Below, in pieces: positions 1-8,945 of a DNA stretch of 64,000 nucleotides (position 1 is the stretch's first letter; every line of letters starts with the position of its first letter). Source of the stretch: Mesorhizobium sp. Z1-4 (lineage in GTDB: Bacteria > Pseudomonadota > Alphaproteobacteria > Rhizobiales > Rhizobiaceae); the NCBI RefSeq assembly GCF_004000235.1, contig NZ_RCIO01000003.1, forward strand, positions 558,373 to 622,372. Reading direction: 5' to 3'. Both the position numbers and the translations under genes were made by a program. Below the pieces are notes generated by a model that was not told the origin of the DNA, did not search any database, and worked only from the letters and a program-made list of their open reading frames with translations.

Positions 1-774
1 CGGCAGTTTCGCGCCGTTGCGGTCAGCTTCGGCGAGGCAGATGCCGAGGTCCTTGCGCATCCAGTCGACGGCGAAACCGAAATCGTATTTGCCTTCGTTC
101 ATCGTCTTGTAGCGGTTTTCCATCTGCCAGGAGCCGGCTGCTCCCTTGGAGATGACGTCGATCACCGCTTCGATGTCGAGCCCGGCCTTCTTGCCGAAGT
201 GGATGCCTTCGGCGAGCCCCTGAACGAGCCCGGCGATGCAGATCTGGTTGATCATCTTGGTCAACTGGCCGGCACCTGCCGGACCCATGAGCCCGACCAT
301 GCGGGCATAGGAATCGATCACCGGTCCGGCTTTGTCGAAATCGGCCTTCTCGCCGCCGCACATCACGGTGAGCACGCCGTTTTCGGCACCAGCCTGACCG
401 CCTGAAACCGGCGCATCGACAAAACCGATACCGCGCTTCTTCGCCTCTTCGGCCAGTTCGCGCGCGACCTCGGCGGAGGCGGTGGTGTGGTCAACGAATA
501 CCGATCCGCGCTCCATCGTGGCGAACGCGCCATCGGAGCCCAGCGTCACCGAGCGCAGGTCATCGTCATTGCCGACGCAGGCCATGACAAATTCTTTTCC
601 GCGTGCCGCGGCGGCCGGCGTCGGGGCAAAGATGCCGCCATGTTCGGCGGTCCATTTCTCGGCCTTTGCCTGGGTGCGGTTGTAGACCGCTACCTTGTGC
701 TTGCCTTTGTGAACGAGATGCCCGGCCATGGGGTAGCCCATGACGCCGAGCCCGAGAAACGCGACGGAAGCCAT
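1..774 (-). CDS. NAD(P)-dependent oxidoreductase, 3-hydroxyisobutyrate dehydrogenase family (3' end outside window)
   Basis: The first 258 residues of a beta-hydroxyacid dehydrogenase are present; family members run to about 290, so roughly 30 C-terminal residues lie beyond the window edge. The N-terminal Rossmann motif GLGVMGYPMAGHL is at residues 8-20, the substrate-binding motif DAPVSGG at about 120-126, and the catalytic Lys is at about 173 in GAGQLTKMIN. These enzymes reversibly oxidise 3-hydroxyisobutyrate, tartronate semialdehyde or related 3-hydroxyacids in the cytoplasm; the substrate cannot be read from sequence. The gene lies 37 bases downstream of an amino acid ABC permease on the same strand and may share its transcript, occupying the place where the importer ATPase gene would be expected. 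Confidence 0.85.
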   Translation of the reverse strand, partial: MASVAFLGLGVMGYPMAGHLVHKGKHKVAVYNRTQAKAEKWTAEHGGIFAPTPAAAARGKEFVMACVGNDDDLRSVTLGSDGAFATMERGSVFVDHTTASAEVARELAEEAKKRGIGFVDAPVSGGQAGAENGVLTVMCGGEKADFDKAGPVIDSYARMVGLMGPAGAGQLTKMINQICIAGLVQGLAEGIHFGKKAGLDIEAVIDVISKGAAGSWQMENRYKTMNEGKYDFGFAVDWMRKDLGICLAEADRNGAKLP

Positions 775-811
775 TCAATTCTCCGGACTGTGTGTTCGTG
801 CTTCGGGGTAT

Positions 812-1642
812 TCAGCGAATGAGGTGGCGCGTCAAGCGCGCCTCGATCCAGGCCCATATATTGCGCAGGATTTCGACGACGATCAGGTAGAATACCGCCG
901 CCCAAAGATAGGCCTGGAAATCGAATGTCTTGGAAAACACCCAGCGTGCCTGGCCCATAAGATCATAGACTGTGATGATGGCGACAATGGCTGAGCCCTT
1001 AATCATCAGGATGATCTCGTTGCCATAGGGGCGTAGCGCCACGATCAGCGCTTGCGGCAGGATAATTTTCCGGAACGTGAACAGCTTTGGCAATCCCAGC
1101 GCCGAGGCGCCCTCCCACTGGCCTTTGGGAACGCTCTTGATGGCGCCGGCAAGAATCTCGGCCTGGTATGCAGCGGTGTTCAGTGTGAATGCCAGAAAGC
1201 CGCAATTCCACGCATCTCGGAAAAAGCCCCACAGGCCGATCGACTTCAGCTCGTTGGAAAACTGCCCGAGGCCGTAATAGATCAGAAATACCTGTGCCAG
1301 CAGCGGCGTACCGCGAAAGGTGTAGATATAGGCATAGGCGAGGGCGCCGATGTACCGGTTTTTCGACAGCCGTCCGAGCGCAATCGGCAGCGAAAGAAGG
1401 GCCCCCGCGACCAGGGAGGACAGCACCAGACTGACAGTGACCTTGAGGCCGGACCAGTAGCGCGGACCGTATTTCTCGACGAATTCGGGGTTCCACGAGC
1501 TGGCGAGATACCAGACAAACCCAACGCCGATCAGAACCCACAGTGCAACGACCGCATTTCCCCAGAACCTGCCGGCTGTCCAACGGCGCGGCGGCGCCGG
1601 TGGCCGTTCGACTGCTGTCCGGTTGAGCGCCATGTCGGTCAT
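812..1642 (-). CDS. Polar amino acid ABC transporter permease (HisM/ArtM type)
   Basis: This 276-residue integral membrane protein has a hydrophilic Pro/Arg-rich N-terminus, a first membrane segment at about residues 30-48, and then the binding-protein-dependent permease domain. The EAA loop (coupling helix for the ATPase) is recognisable near residues 175-200, around GASALGLPKLFTFRKIILP. It would form the inner-membrane channel with the permease encoded just upstream. Its start overlaps the end of that gene by 4 bases, which indicates translational coupling. The HisM/HisQ/GlnP family is clear; the transported amino acid is not. Confidence 0.88.
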   Translation of the reverse strand: MTDMALNRTAVERPPAPPRRWTAGRFWGNAVVALWVLIGVGFVWYLASSWNPEFVEKYGPRYWSGLKVTVSLVLSSLVAGALLSLPIALGRLSKNRYIGALAYAYIYTFRGTPLLAQVFLIYYGLGQFSNELKSIGLWGFFRDAWNCGFLAFTLNTAAYQAEILAGAIKSVPKGQWEGASALGLPKLFTFRKIILPQALIVALRPYGNEIILMIKGSAIVAIITVYDLMGQARWVFSKTFDFQAYLWAAVFYLIVVEILRNIWAWIEARLTRHLIR

Positions 1643-2352
1643 CGCGCCAGCTCGCTTTTCTGGCCGAACCGTTCAATGCGGCTGATCACCAGGCCGGAGA
1701 GGATGGCAAGCAGGAGGTAGAGAATGAACGCGGTGCCGTAGAAGAAGAACGCCTGTTTGGTGACGCGCGCTGCGATCCCGGTTTGGCGCAGGATATCGGA
1801 GAGCGCGATGGTGGAAACGAGCGCGGTGTCTTTCAACAGGACCAGCCACAGGTTCGACAGTCCGGGCAGGGCAAGGCGAATGAGCTGCGGCATCACGACC
1901 TTGCGCATCGTCAGCCCGTAGCTGAGGCCGACGGCGTAGCCACCTTCATATTGCCCGCGCGGTATGGCGCGGAATGCAGACAGAAACACTTCCGATGCGT
2001 AGGAGGAAAAGACAACGCCCAGGGCCAGCATGCCGGCAAGGAAGGAGTTGATCTCGATCGCGGTTTCGACGCCGATGAAGATCAGAAACTGACGCAAGCC
2101 GATCTGGGCGCCGAAATAGATGAGAAACAGCGTCATCAGTTCCGGCAAGCCACGGAAGATCGTGGTGTATATGTTGCCGGCCAGCCGCAACGAGGGTTCT
2201 TCCGACTGCTTTGCCAGCGCGACGAAGAAACCGAGTACCAAGCCGAATGGCAAAGTTGCGAGCGCGAGCGATACGGTCACCCCGACGCCGGAGGCGATCT
2301 CGTCGCCCCAACCCTCGGCGCCAAAGCTCAAAAGGCCCAGAAAGTTCTCCAT
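1639..2352 (-). CDS. Polar amino acid ABC transporter permease (HisQ type)
   Basis: The 237-residue protein has about five hydrophobic segments and a permease EAA loop near residues 135-165 (GGYAVGLSYGLTMRKVVMPQ). It is the partner of the downstream permease. It lies 66 bases behind the binding-protein gene in the order binding protein, HisQ-like, HisM-like, usual for lysine/arginine/ornithine/octopine-type importers. No ATP-binding subunit is encoded next to it in this window, so the ATPase must come from past the left edge or elsewhere. Confidence 0.88.
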   Translation of the reverse strand: MENFLGLLSFGAEGWGDEIASGVGVTVSLALATLPFGLVLGFFVALAKQSEEPSLRLAGNIYTTIFRGLPELMTLFLIYFGAQIGLRQFLIFIGVETAIEINSFLAGMLALGVVFSSYASEVFLSAFRAIPRGQYEGGYAVGLSYGLTMRKVVMPQLIRLALPGLSNLWLVLLKDTALVSTIALSDILRQTGIAARVTKQAFFFYGTAFILYLLLAILSGLVISRIERFGQKSELAR

Positions 2353-2418
2353 ATCCCCGCTTTCTGGAGGGATGCGGAAGGCGTTTACGCCTTCCGCAAT
2401 GTCATACGCGACGGGCTA

Positions 2419-3201
2419 TCAGCTGCCGTAAGCGTCGAAATCGAAGTACTTGTCGTTGATTTCCTTGTACTTGCCATTGGCGCGGATCGCGTCGATCGCT
2501 GCGTTGAATTTTTCGCGCAGCTCATCCTCGCCCTTGCGGATGGCAATACCAGCGCCGGGGCCGTGGATTTCGACAACCGGGGTGATGGTGCCGACGATCT
2601 TGCAGCAGGCGCCGTCGTCGGTGGCCAGCCAGTCCTGCAGAACGATGACATCGTCGACCACGGCATCGACGCGGCCGCTGTTGATGTCGAGCTTGTATTC
2701 GTCGGCGGTGGGATAAAGTTTCACCTCGCTGTCGGTGTAGGTCGCCTCGGCATAGTTCGAGTGCGTGGTCGAACCCTGTGCGCCGACCACCTTGCCGGCC
2801 AGGTCTTCCTTGGTCACACCGGCGATGTCGGTGTCCTTCGGCGCTGCCAGCGCCGGCGGCGTATTGTAGTACTTGTTGGTGAAGTCGACCTTCTCCATGC
2901 GCTCTTCGGTGATCGACATGGAGGCAATGATGGCGTCGAACTTGCCGGCCTGAAGTGCCGGAATGATGCCGTCCCAGTCCTGGGTGACGAATTCGCAGTC
3001 TGCCTTCATTTCCTCGCAGAGCGCTTTGGCGATGTCGATGTCGAAACCGACCAGCGAGCCATCCGCCTCAAGGTTGTTGAAGGGCGGATAGGCGCCTTCG
3101 GTGCCGATCTTGAGCTTCATCATGTCCTGGGCCTGCGCGCCGCCCATGGTGACGGCCAGCGCGGCGGCTGCGGCGAGTACGATACGCTTCGAAATACGCA
3201 T
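2419..3201 (-). CDS. Periplasmic substrate-binding protein of an amino acid ABC transporter
   Basis: The 260-residue protein begins with a signal peptide (MRISKRIVLAAAAALAVTM, cleavage expected after AQA near residue 25) followed by a type 3 solute-binding fold. The typical opening IGTEGAYPPFN and the SITEER ligand-binding segment, which contacts the alpha-amino and carboxyl groups of the amino acid, are present. I use the ATG at 3201 rather than the upstream frame opening at 3312, because AGAGGAAT sits just before it and the signal peptide starts there. Family resemblance is to lysine/arginine/ornithine/octopine-binding proteins; the exact ligand is inferred only at that level. It is the first gene of the importer operon. 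Confidence 0.87.
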   Translation of the reverse strand: MRISKRIVLAAAAALAVTMGGAQAQDMMKLKIGTEGAYPPFNNLEADGSLVGFDIDIAKALCEEMKADCEFVTQDWDGIIPALQAGKFDAIIASMSITEERMEKVDFTNKYYNTPPALAAPKDTDIAGVTKEDLAGKVVGAQGSTTHSNYAEATYTDSEVKLYPTADEYKLDINSGRVDAVVDDVIVLQDWLATDDGACCKIVGTITPVVEIHGPGAGIAIRKGEDELREKFNAAIDAIRANGKYKEINDKYFDFDAYGS

Positions 3202-3343
3202 TTTATTCCTCTCTGTGGTCATTCGGTGCGCCGGAACCGGCGTCCGCGTGCTGGGCGCGGTCTTTGCCGCACCCCCTGACCGATATTCCCATTGTCGCGG
3301 AGAGAATTGCAACCGCTAATAGTACATGCCCGTTACAGACGTC

Positions 3344-3850
3344 TCATGCGCCGAGACTAAAACGGCCGACGACAAAGTCTGCGATGGCGCCGACGTCGTC
3401 GATATCGAACACGGGCAGGGATTTGGCGCGAATCTCATAATCGGCTGCGATTGCGATTACCGAGGAATCGGTGTCCGCAAGCGGGCGTTCTTCACCGGCC
3501 GAGCGGCGTCGCAGCTCGATTTTGGGATGCCCGCCATGTTTCCAGCCCTCGACTATGACAATGTCGGCTGGCGAAAGCCGGGCGAGCACGGCATCGAGGG
3601 CAGGTTCGTTTTCGTCACGCAGTTCATGCATCATTGCCCAGCGGCGCGCGGACACAATCGCAACTTCGCGCGCACCCGAGGCCCGGTGCCGGTAGGAGTC
3701 GGTTCCGGGCACGTCGATATCGAAATCGTGGTGTGCGTGCTTGACCGTTGCCACCGTCAGGCCTCGCGCAGCCAGTTCGGCAACCAGCCGCTCGACCAAC
3801 GTCGTCTTGCCGGAGTTCTTCCAGCCGGCAATTCCGAGCACAGGTGTCAT
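3344..3850 (-). CDS. mobB: Molybdopterin-guanine dinucleotide biosynthesis adapter protein MobB
   Basis: The 168-residue P-loop GTPase-like protein has a Walker A motif, GWKNSGKTT, at residues 8-16, and the His-rich segment KHAHHDFDIDVPGTDS (about 37-52) characteristic of MobB. MobB binds GTP and assists MobA in attaching GMP to molybdopterin to give the MGD cofactor of DMSO-reductase-type enzymes. It overlaps the end of mobA by 4 bases, so the two are almost certainly co-translated. Length matches the single-domain family. Confidence 0.93.
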   Translation of the reverse strand: MTPVLGIAGWKNSGKTTLVERLVAELAARGLTVATVKHAHHDFDIDVPGTDSYRHRASGAREVAIVSARRWAMMHELRDENEPALDAVLARLSPADIVIVEGWKHGGHPKIELRRRSAGEERPLADTDSSVIAIAADYEIRAKSLPVFDIDDVGAIADFVVGRFSLGA

Positions 3851-4461
3851 TGCCGGGTCTCCGCCAGGCGCTGCGCCTCATCGAGGTGTTCGGGCGTATT
3901 GACGTTGAAGAATGGATCGATGCCGGTTTCGTCCTGGAAATCGCAGGCCGTGTTGTTCCGGCTGCCGACATAGTCGGTGACCTTCAACGATGTTCCGCTG
4001 CGAAGCCAGTCGCCCAGCGGTTCGTATTCTCCGAGCGGCCAGAGGCCGAAAACCGGATGCCGGCGGCCTCGCGATGCGGCAAGTACGATCTGGCCGGAGG
4101 TTCGGGCCGAGGCAACCAGTCTTGCCACAAGGTCGGCCGGGAAAAACGGAGCGTCACTTGCAGCAGTGACCAGGTGGCTCACGGTGGTTTCGGCACGGGC
4201 CCATTCCAGGCCGGCAAGAATTCCGGCGAGTGGCCCGCGACCGGCCGGTTCGGCGTCGGGCACCACGGGCAGCCGCGTATCGCCGAGCCTGGACGGGTCG
4301 CAATTGGCGCTGATGGCAACGGGCCCGACTTGCGGTCGGAGCCTGTCGATTGCCCGGTCGATCAGGCGTTGACCGCCGATTTGCAGCAGAAACTTGTCGC
4401 TCCCGCCCATCCGGCGTGAGGCGCCTCCTGCCAATATCAGACCCGCGATTGTCTCAACCAT
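3847..4461 (-). CDS. mobA: Molybdenum cofactor guanylyltransferase MobA
   Basis: This 204-residue nucleotidyltransferase carries the N-terminal signature LAGGASRRMGGSDKFLL at residues 9-25; the Gly-rich loop and Lys bind GTP. It transfers GMP from GTP to the molybdenum-molybdopterin cofactor. It sits directly before mobB and 11 bases after the end of a Bcr-type exporter gene on the same strand, so all may be in one transcript. Length is normal for bacterial MobA. Confidence 0.93.
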   Translation of the reverse strand: MVETIAGLILAGGASRRMGGSDKFLLQIGGQRLIDRAIDRLRPQVGPVAISANCDPSRLGDTRLPVVPDAEPAGRGPLAGILAGLEWARAETTVSHLVTAASDAPFFPADLVARLVASARTSGQIVLAASRGRRHPVFGLWPLGEYEPLGDWLRSGTSLKVTDYVGSRNNTACDFQDETGIDPFFNVNTPEHLDEAQRLAETRQ

Positions 4462-4472
4462 ACCCGCGCACG

Positions 4473-5681
4473 CTAAGTGTCCCGCATCTGCCAGTCGACG
4501 AACATGACATAGATAGTGCTCAACACGGCCAGCACCGCCGACAACATCATAACGTAGAGAAGCGGGTTGGGTCCGCTTTCAGGCGTCAGCACCGCCGCTG
4601 CAGCAAGGGCCATCAAAGCACCGCCGCCAAGCTGCAGGGTGCCGCCCAGGCCAGATGCAGCGCCGGCCAGACGCGGCCGAATGCTCACCATGCCGGCATT
4701 CGCGTTGGGCAATGTCATTCCATTGCCTATGCCGATGATGCCTGCCGGCAGGAACAGCGACATGGGGTGAACCATTCCGGTCGAGAATAGGACTATCGAG
4801 ACGCCGACGCCGGCGACGGCGATCAGGCAACCCGCCAGAATCATGCGGTTGGTGCCAATCTGCCGCGAGTAGCGGCCCGAGAGGAAATTGCCGACGACAT
4901 AACCCATCGCCACAAGCCCGAAATAAATGCCGTAGCCCGAAGGCGTCATGCGCAGATATTCCGTTGCGATGAACGGACCGCCTCCGAGAAACGCAAAAAA
5001 CGTTCCCGAGGTGAGGGCGGCTGTCAGCGTGTAGCCCCAGAAGCGTCGCGAGCGGAACAGCTCAGGGTAGGACCGAACCTGTTCGGCCATGTTGGATTCG
5101 GGCGCCTTGTTGGTCTCCCCGAGATCGAAATAGGCCAGCGCCAATCCAAGCAGACCAAAGCCGGCGGCAAACCAGAACGTCGATTGCCAGCCCTGAAGTT
5201 CTTCGAGGAAGCCACCGATTGTCGGGGCGATCATGGGCACGACGGCCATGCCCATCGTCACATAGCCGATGCGGCTTGCCGCTTCGTCGACGTGATTCAC
5301 CGTATCGCGCACGACGGCGCGCGACAGAACGATGCCCGCGGAGGAAAACGCCTGGAAGACCCGGCATACCAGAAGGGCTTCGATCGTCGGCATGAACGAT
5401 GCGGCAACGGTTGCGACGATGAATATCGCCAACGAGACCATCAGCACCGGTCGCCTGCCGAAGCGGTCGGACAAAGGCCCGATCAGCAGCTGCAGAAACG
5501 CTGTCGCCGCCAGGAAGACCGGAACCAGCAGCTGCGCTGCTCGGTAGTCGGTGTCGTAGTATTTGGCGATGCCTGGCAGCGACGGCAGAAAGATGTTCAT
5601 CGAAAGGGCGCCGATCGCCGCAATGACAACCAGGGTAAAAATGTGAGGCGGAGTGGAATTGTCCAGCCAGCGTGGCTGCAT
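4473..5681 (-). CDS. Bcr/CflA-family multidrug efflux MFS transporter
   Basis: The 402-residue protein has about 12 hydrophobic segments. MFS motif A appears as GPLSDRFGRRPVL after the second segment (about residues 67-79), and the SAGIVLSRAVVRD stretch at about 114-126 is diagnostic of the Bcr/CflA drug:H+ antiporter (DHA1) branch. Members export bicyclomycin, chloramphenicol, sulfonamides or dipeptides; the substrate here is unknown. It lies on the strand of, and immediately before, mobA-mobB. No regulator is adjacent. Confidence 0.87.
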   Translation of the reverse strand: MQPRWLDNSTPPHIFTLVVIAAIGALSMNIFLPSLPGIAKYYDTDYRAAQLLVPVFLAATAFLQLLIGPLSDRFGRRPVLMVSLAIFIVATVAASFMPTIEALLVCRVFQAFSSAGIVLSRAVVRDTVNHVDEAASRIGYVTMGMAVVPMIAPTIGGFLEELQGWQSTFWFAAGFGLLGLALAYFDLGETNKAPESNMAEQVRSYPELFRSRRFWGYTLTAALTSGTFFAFLGGGPFIATEYLRMTPSGYGIYFGLVAMGYVVGNFLSGRYSRQIGTNRMILAGCLIAVAGVGVSIVLFSTGMVHPMSLFLPAGIIGIGNGMTLPNANAGMVSIRPRLAGAASGLGGTLQLGGGALMALAAAAVLTPESGPNPLLYVMMLSAVLAVLSTIYVMFVDWQMRDT

Positions 5682-5778
5682 CAGATCTCTTTCATATCAT
5701 TCGCACGCAAACGATCACTGCGTATCAAGACGATTTCAACCGCACTTGAAGTCAAGCATTTTCATACGGTGCGGGCGT

Positions 5779-6693
5779 TCAAAGTCCATCCGGCGCCATG
5801 CCTTCGCCGGTGGTGTCCGAGATCGGCTTTGCGCGGCCAACCTTGCGCTCGCGGTAGAGAGAGTAGAGCCCCGAGCCGATAATCAATACCGAACCGACGA
5901 TCATCGGCGTGTCGAGTTTTTCGTTGAACAGGAATACGCCGAAGAGCACCGCCCATAAAAGCGCTGTGTAGCGAAACGGTGCTACGAATGCGATTTCACC
6001 GGTGCGCATAGCCAGGATAATGAACTGGTAGCCGACGAGCAGCAGCACCGCCGCGGCAGCAAGAAGACCGATATCGGATGCCGTTACCGGCGCCCAGCCT
6101 CCGAGCGGCACGACCATGATGCCGCCTGCGATGGTCACGCCGAGCGCTGTCGTGGTCGAAATCATGAGCGAAGGTATTTCCTCCGGTATGCCGCGGGTAA
6201 TGAGATCGCGCGTGGCCGCAAAGCAGACGCTTATCAGGACGGCAATCGAAAACGTGTTGAAGCCTTCGACACCCGGTCGAACGATCACCATCACGCCGGT
6301 GAAACCGATTGCGATGGCGATCCAGCGCCGCCATCGCACCGGTTCACGAAAAAACAGGGCAGCGCCCATGGTTACCGCCAGCGGCAGCGACTGGAGGATG
6401 GCTGAGACGTTGGAAAACGCCATGTTGGCAAGGGCAAACAGAAACAGGAAAGTCGCGCCTAGCTCGCAGCCCGCGCGTGCTGCAACCAGCGGGTTGAGCA
6501 CCAGTGAGGGACGGCGAAGCGCACCCTGGTGCCAGGCCAGCATTCCGATCAGAAGTGTCGCGAACATGCCGCGGATCAGCATGATCTGGCCGACGCTGAA
6601 GGCGTCGGTCAGGCTCTTGACGATCGCGTCATTGGCTGAAAAGCCGAACATGGCCAGCGCCATGAAAAGCGCGGCGCGCGGATTGGCTGACAA
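5779..6693 (-). CDS. DMT-superfamily (EamA) transporter
   Basis: The 304-residue protein has about ten hydrophobic segments in two EamA repeats, each roughly 135 residues, with a short hydrophilic C-terminus. The opening (SANPRAALFMALAMFGFSANDAIVKSL) is typical of the group of metabolite exporters that includes S-adenosylmethionine and amino acid exporters, but the substrate cannot be assigned. It lies between moaA and the Bcr-type exporter, all on the minus strand, with about 90 bases on either side. Confidence 0.85.
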   Translation of the reverse strand: MSANPRAALFMALAMFGFSANDAIVKSLTDAFSVGQIMLIRGMFATLLIGMLAWHQGALRRPSLVLNPLVAARAGCELGATFLFLFALANMAFSNVSAILQSLPLAVTMGAALFFREPVRWRRWIAIAIGFTGVMVIVRPGVEGFNTFSIAVLISVCFAATRDLITRGIPEEIPSLMISTTTALGVTIAGGIMVVPLGGWAPVTASDIGLLAAAAVLLLVGYQFIILAMRTGEIAFVAPFRYTALLWAVLFGVFLFNEKLDTPMIVGSVLIIGSGLYSLYRERKVGRAKPISDTTGEGMAPDGL

Positions 6694-6779
6694 TACGAGA
6701 ATTCCGATTCAGTACGAAGGCGTGCACTGAATGCTTAGTACCGACCGCTGGCACTGACAATTGGGCCAGTATGAGGTGC

Positions 6780-7787
6780 TCAGCCGCCAGTAACACTCAT
6801 GTGCCGCGACACTGAAGGTCGCTTTGTGTTGCGGTCGATAATGAAATCGTGGCCCTTGGGCTTGCGGCCGATTGCTTCGTCGATTGCCTCCGATACAACA
6901 TCGTTACCTTCCGATGCGCGCAACGGCGCCCTCAGATCGGCGGCATCTTCCTGGCCGAGGCACATATACAGTGTTCCGGTGCAGGTCAGTCGTACGCGAT
7001 TGCAGCTTTCGCAGAAATTGTGGGTCATCGGCGTGATGAACCCCAGCCTGCCGCCTGTTTCTGTTACTTCGACATAGCGCGCCGGGCCGCCGGTCTTGTA
7101 CGGGATGTCGGTCAAAGTGAAGCTCTGTTCCAGCGTCGCGCGCATCGCCGACAGAGGCAGATACTGGTCGGTCCGATCGGCGTCGATTTCGCCCATCGGC
7201 ATGGTTTCGATCAACGTCAAATCCATGTCCGAACCATGTGCCCAGCGCATCAGTTCAGGGATTTCGCGGTCGTTGAAGTTTTTCAGCGCAACGGCGTTGA
7301 TCTTGATCTTGATGCCGGCATTGCGGGCTGCGTCGATGCCGCGAAGCACCTTGTCGAGATCGCCCCAGCGGGTGATTTCACGGAATTTGACCGGGTCAAG
7401 CGTGTCGAGCGAGACATTGATGCGTTTTACGCCGCAATCGGCCAACTCCGCGGCATGTCGAGCGAGCTGGGAGCCGTTGGTGGTCAGGGTCAGTTCGTCG
7501 AGCGCGCCGCTGTCCAGATGACGCGAAAGCTGGCGTATCAGGTGCATGACGTTCTTGCGCACCAGCGGTTCGCCGCCGGTCAGCCGCAGCTTGCGCACGC
7601 CCTTTTCGACAAACACCGAACACAGGCGGTCCAGTTCCTCAAGCGACAACAGGTCCTTCTTGGGCAGAAAGGTCATGTCTTCCGCCATGCAATAGGTGCA
7701 GCGGAAGTCGCAACGGTCGGTGACCGACACACGCAGATAGGTGATGCCGCGGCCGAATGGATCGATCATCTGTGCAGAGTGCTGCAT
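6780..7787 (-). CDS. moaA: GTP 3',8-cyclase MoaA (radical SAM)
   Basis: The first step of molybdenum cofactor synthesis converts GTP to 3',8-cyclo-GTP. The N-terminal radical SAM cluster motif CTYC, preceded by DRCDFR (CxxxCxxC), is at about residues 24-31. A C-terminal [4Fe-4S] ligand set, [14 protein letters not shown] followed by a further Cys, is near residues 262-280. The protein ends in the functional GG dipeptide. I choose the ATG at 7787 (GGAG about a dozen bases upstream), giving 335 residues, normal for MoaA; the frame stays open to 7838. It belongs with mobA and mobB further along the same strand. Confidence 0.95.
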   Translation of the reverse strand: MQHSAQMIDPFGRGITYLRVSVTDRCDFRCTYCMAEDMTFLPKKDLLSLEELDRLCSVFVEKGVRKLRLTGGEPLVRKNVMHLIRQLSRHLDSGALDELTLTTNGSQLARHAAELADCGVKRINVSLDTLDPVKFREITRWGDLDKVLRGIDAARNAGIKIKINAVALKNFNDREIPELMRWAHGSDMDLTLIETMPMGEIDADRTDQYLPLSAMRATLEQSFTLTDIPYKTGGPARYVEVTETGGRLGFITPMTHNFCESCNRVRLTCTGTLYMCLGQEDAADLRAPLRASEGNDVVSEAIDEAIGRKPKGHDFIIDRNTKRPSVSRHMSVTGG

Positions 7788-7955
7788 GGTTCGACGAAAC
7801 TCCTCAACCAAATGTCGGGTTCGGGCGCGGCAAATCAAGTACCGTGGCTATCTCGTATCATCGCGCTGCCGCAAGGTGCAATTGCGACAGGCCCCGGAGG
7901 GCATGGACCAGAATTCAAAGCGGCGTTATGGCATTGCCCTGAAAGCAGGTGATCA

Positions 7956-8303
7956 ATGACCCCACCAACCGAACTGCGGGTGTCCAGGGACCGCCGCGAA
8001 CTGACCGTCACGTTCGGCGAAACCGCGTACAGGCTGCCGGCGGAACTGTTGCGTGTTCTGTCTCCTTCGGCCGAAGTGCAGGGCCATTCGCCGGACCAGC
8101 GCGTGACTGTGCCGGGCAAACGCGAGGTCGCCATTCGCGCCATTGAGCCGGTTGGCAATTATGCGGTGCGCATCCTGTTTGACGACGGCCACGATACCGG
8201 GCTGTTCACGTGGGTCTATCTCGACACGCTCGGGAAGGAGAGGGAGGTGCGATGGGCATCCTATCTGTCCGAACTCGAGGAAAAAGGGCTTTCGCGCGGC
8301 TAA
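7956..8303 (+). CDS. DUF971 / gamma-butyrobetaine hydroxylase-like N-terminal domain protein
   Basis: The 115-residue protein consists of one DUF971 domain. The pattern 'R..LTVTFG..AYRLPAELLRV.SPSAEV' at residues 11-50 and 'YAVRILFDDGHDTGLFTWVYL' near residues 69-89 are typical. The domain also forms the zinc-binding N-terminus of eukaryotic gamma-butyrobetaine hydroxylase, but the small bacterial protein has no established enzymatic role. It is divergent from moaA. The ATG at 7956 is preceded by AGCAGGTGATC. It may be co-transcribed with the flavoprotein gene 26 bases downstream. Confidence 0.82.
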   Translation: MTPPTELRVSRDRRELTVTFGETAYRLPAELLRVLSPSAEVQGHSPDQRVTVPGKREVAIRAIEPVGNYAVRILFDDGHDTGLFTWVYLDTLGKEREVRWASYLSELEEKGLSRG

Positions 8304-8329
8304 GGGCGCGCCGGGATTGAGGACAGGGC

Positions 8330-8941
8330 ATGACAAAGATCACCACGATCGAGAAACTTGAAGAGCTCTATGGCAAGCCCGGTCGGACCTCTCTGGTAAA
8401 AGAGGTGGACCACATCGTTCCCGAATATGCCGCGTTCATCGAGGCGTCGCCTTTTGTTGCGCTGGCGACGGTTGGCCCCGAAGGCGTTGACTGTTCGCCG
8501 CGCGGCGATTTGTGCGACGTCGTCCGCATCGCTGACGAGAGAACGGTGATGCTGCCGGACCGGCGCGGCAACAACCGCATGGATTCCCTGCGCAACATCG
8601 TTCGCGACGGGCGCGTTGCGCTGATGTTTCTTGTCCCCGGCTCAACGACAGCGCTGCGCATCAACGGTCGCGCCATCATCAGCTCAGACGATGACTTATG
8701 CGCGTCCTTCGCGGTCGAGGGCAAAGCCCCGCGTTCGGTCACCATCGTCACGGTCGAAAGCACCTACTTTCAGTGTGCCAGAGCAATCAAACGGGCGGGG
8801 CTGTGGGATATCGACCGCCAGTCGCGGGCGGTCGGGCTGCCGACCCCCGGCCAGATGCTGTCCCGCACAAGCCGAGGCGAAGTCGATGGCGACGCCTATG
8901 ACGCCGACTGGCCGGGCAGAGCCGCGAAGACGATGTGGTGA
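8330..8941 (+). CDS. PPOX-class FMN-dependent flavoprotein (MSMEG_1061-like)
   Basis: This 203-residue protein belongs to the pyridoxamine 5'-phosphate oxidase-like split-barrel superfamily. The block 'FVALATVGPEGVDCSPRGD' (about residues 42-60) and 'LPDRRGNNRMDSLRNIV' (about 76-92) match the MSMEG_1061 subfamily of FMN-binding proteins. These probably use FMN or F420-like flavins in reductions; the substrate is unknown. It follows the DUF971 gene closely and converges with the deacetylase gene, leaving 4 bases between the ends. Confidence 0.82.
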   Translation: MTKITTIEKLEELYGKPGRTSLVKEVDHIVPEYAAFIEASPFVALATVGPEGVDCSPRGDLCDVVRIADERTVMLPDRRGNNRMDSLRNIVRDGRVALMFLVPGSTTALRINGRAIISSDDDLCASFAVEGKAPRSVTIVTVESTYFQCARAIKRAGLWDIDRQSRAVGLPTPGQMLSRTSRGEVDGDAYDADWPGRAAKTMW

Positions 8942-8945
8942 AGCG

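Noticed and set aside
1783-3279. A 498-codon open frame on the plus strand over the ABC importer genes
   Set aside because: It is antisense to clear permease and binding-protein genes with proper motifs and overlaps.
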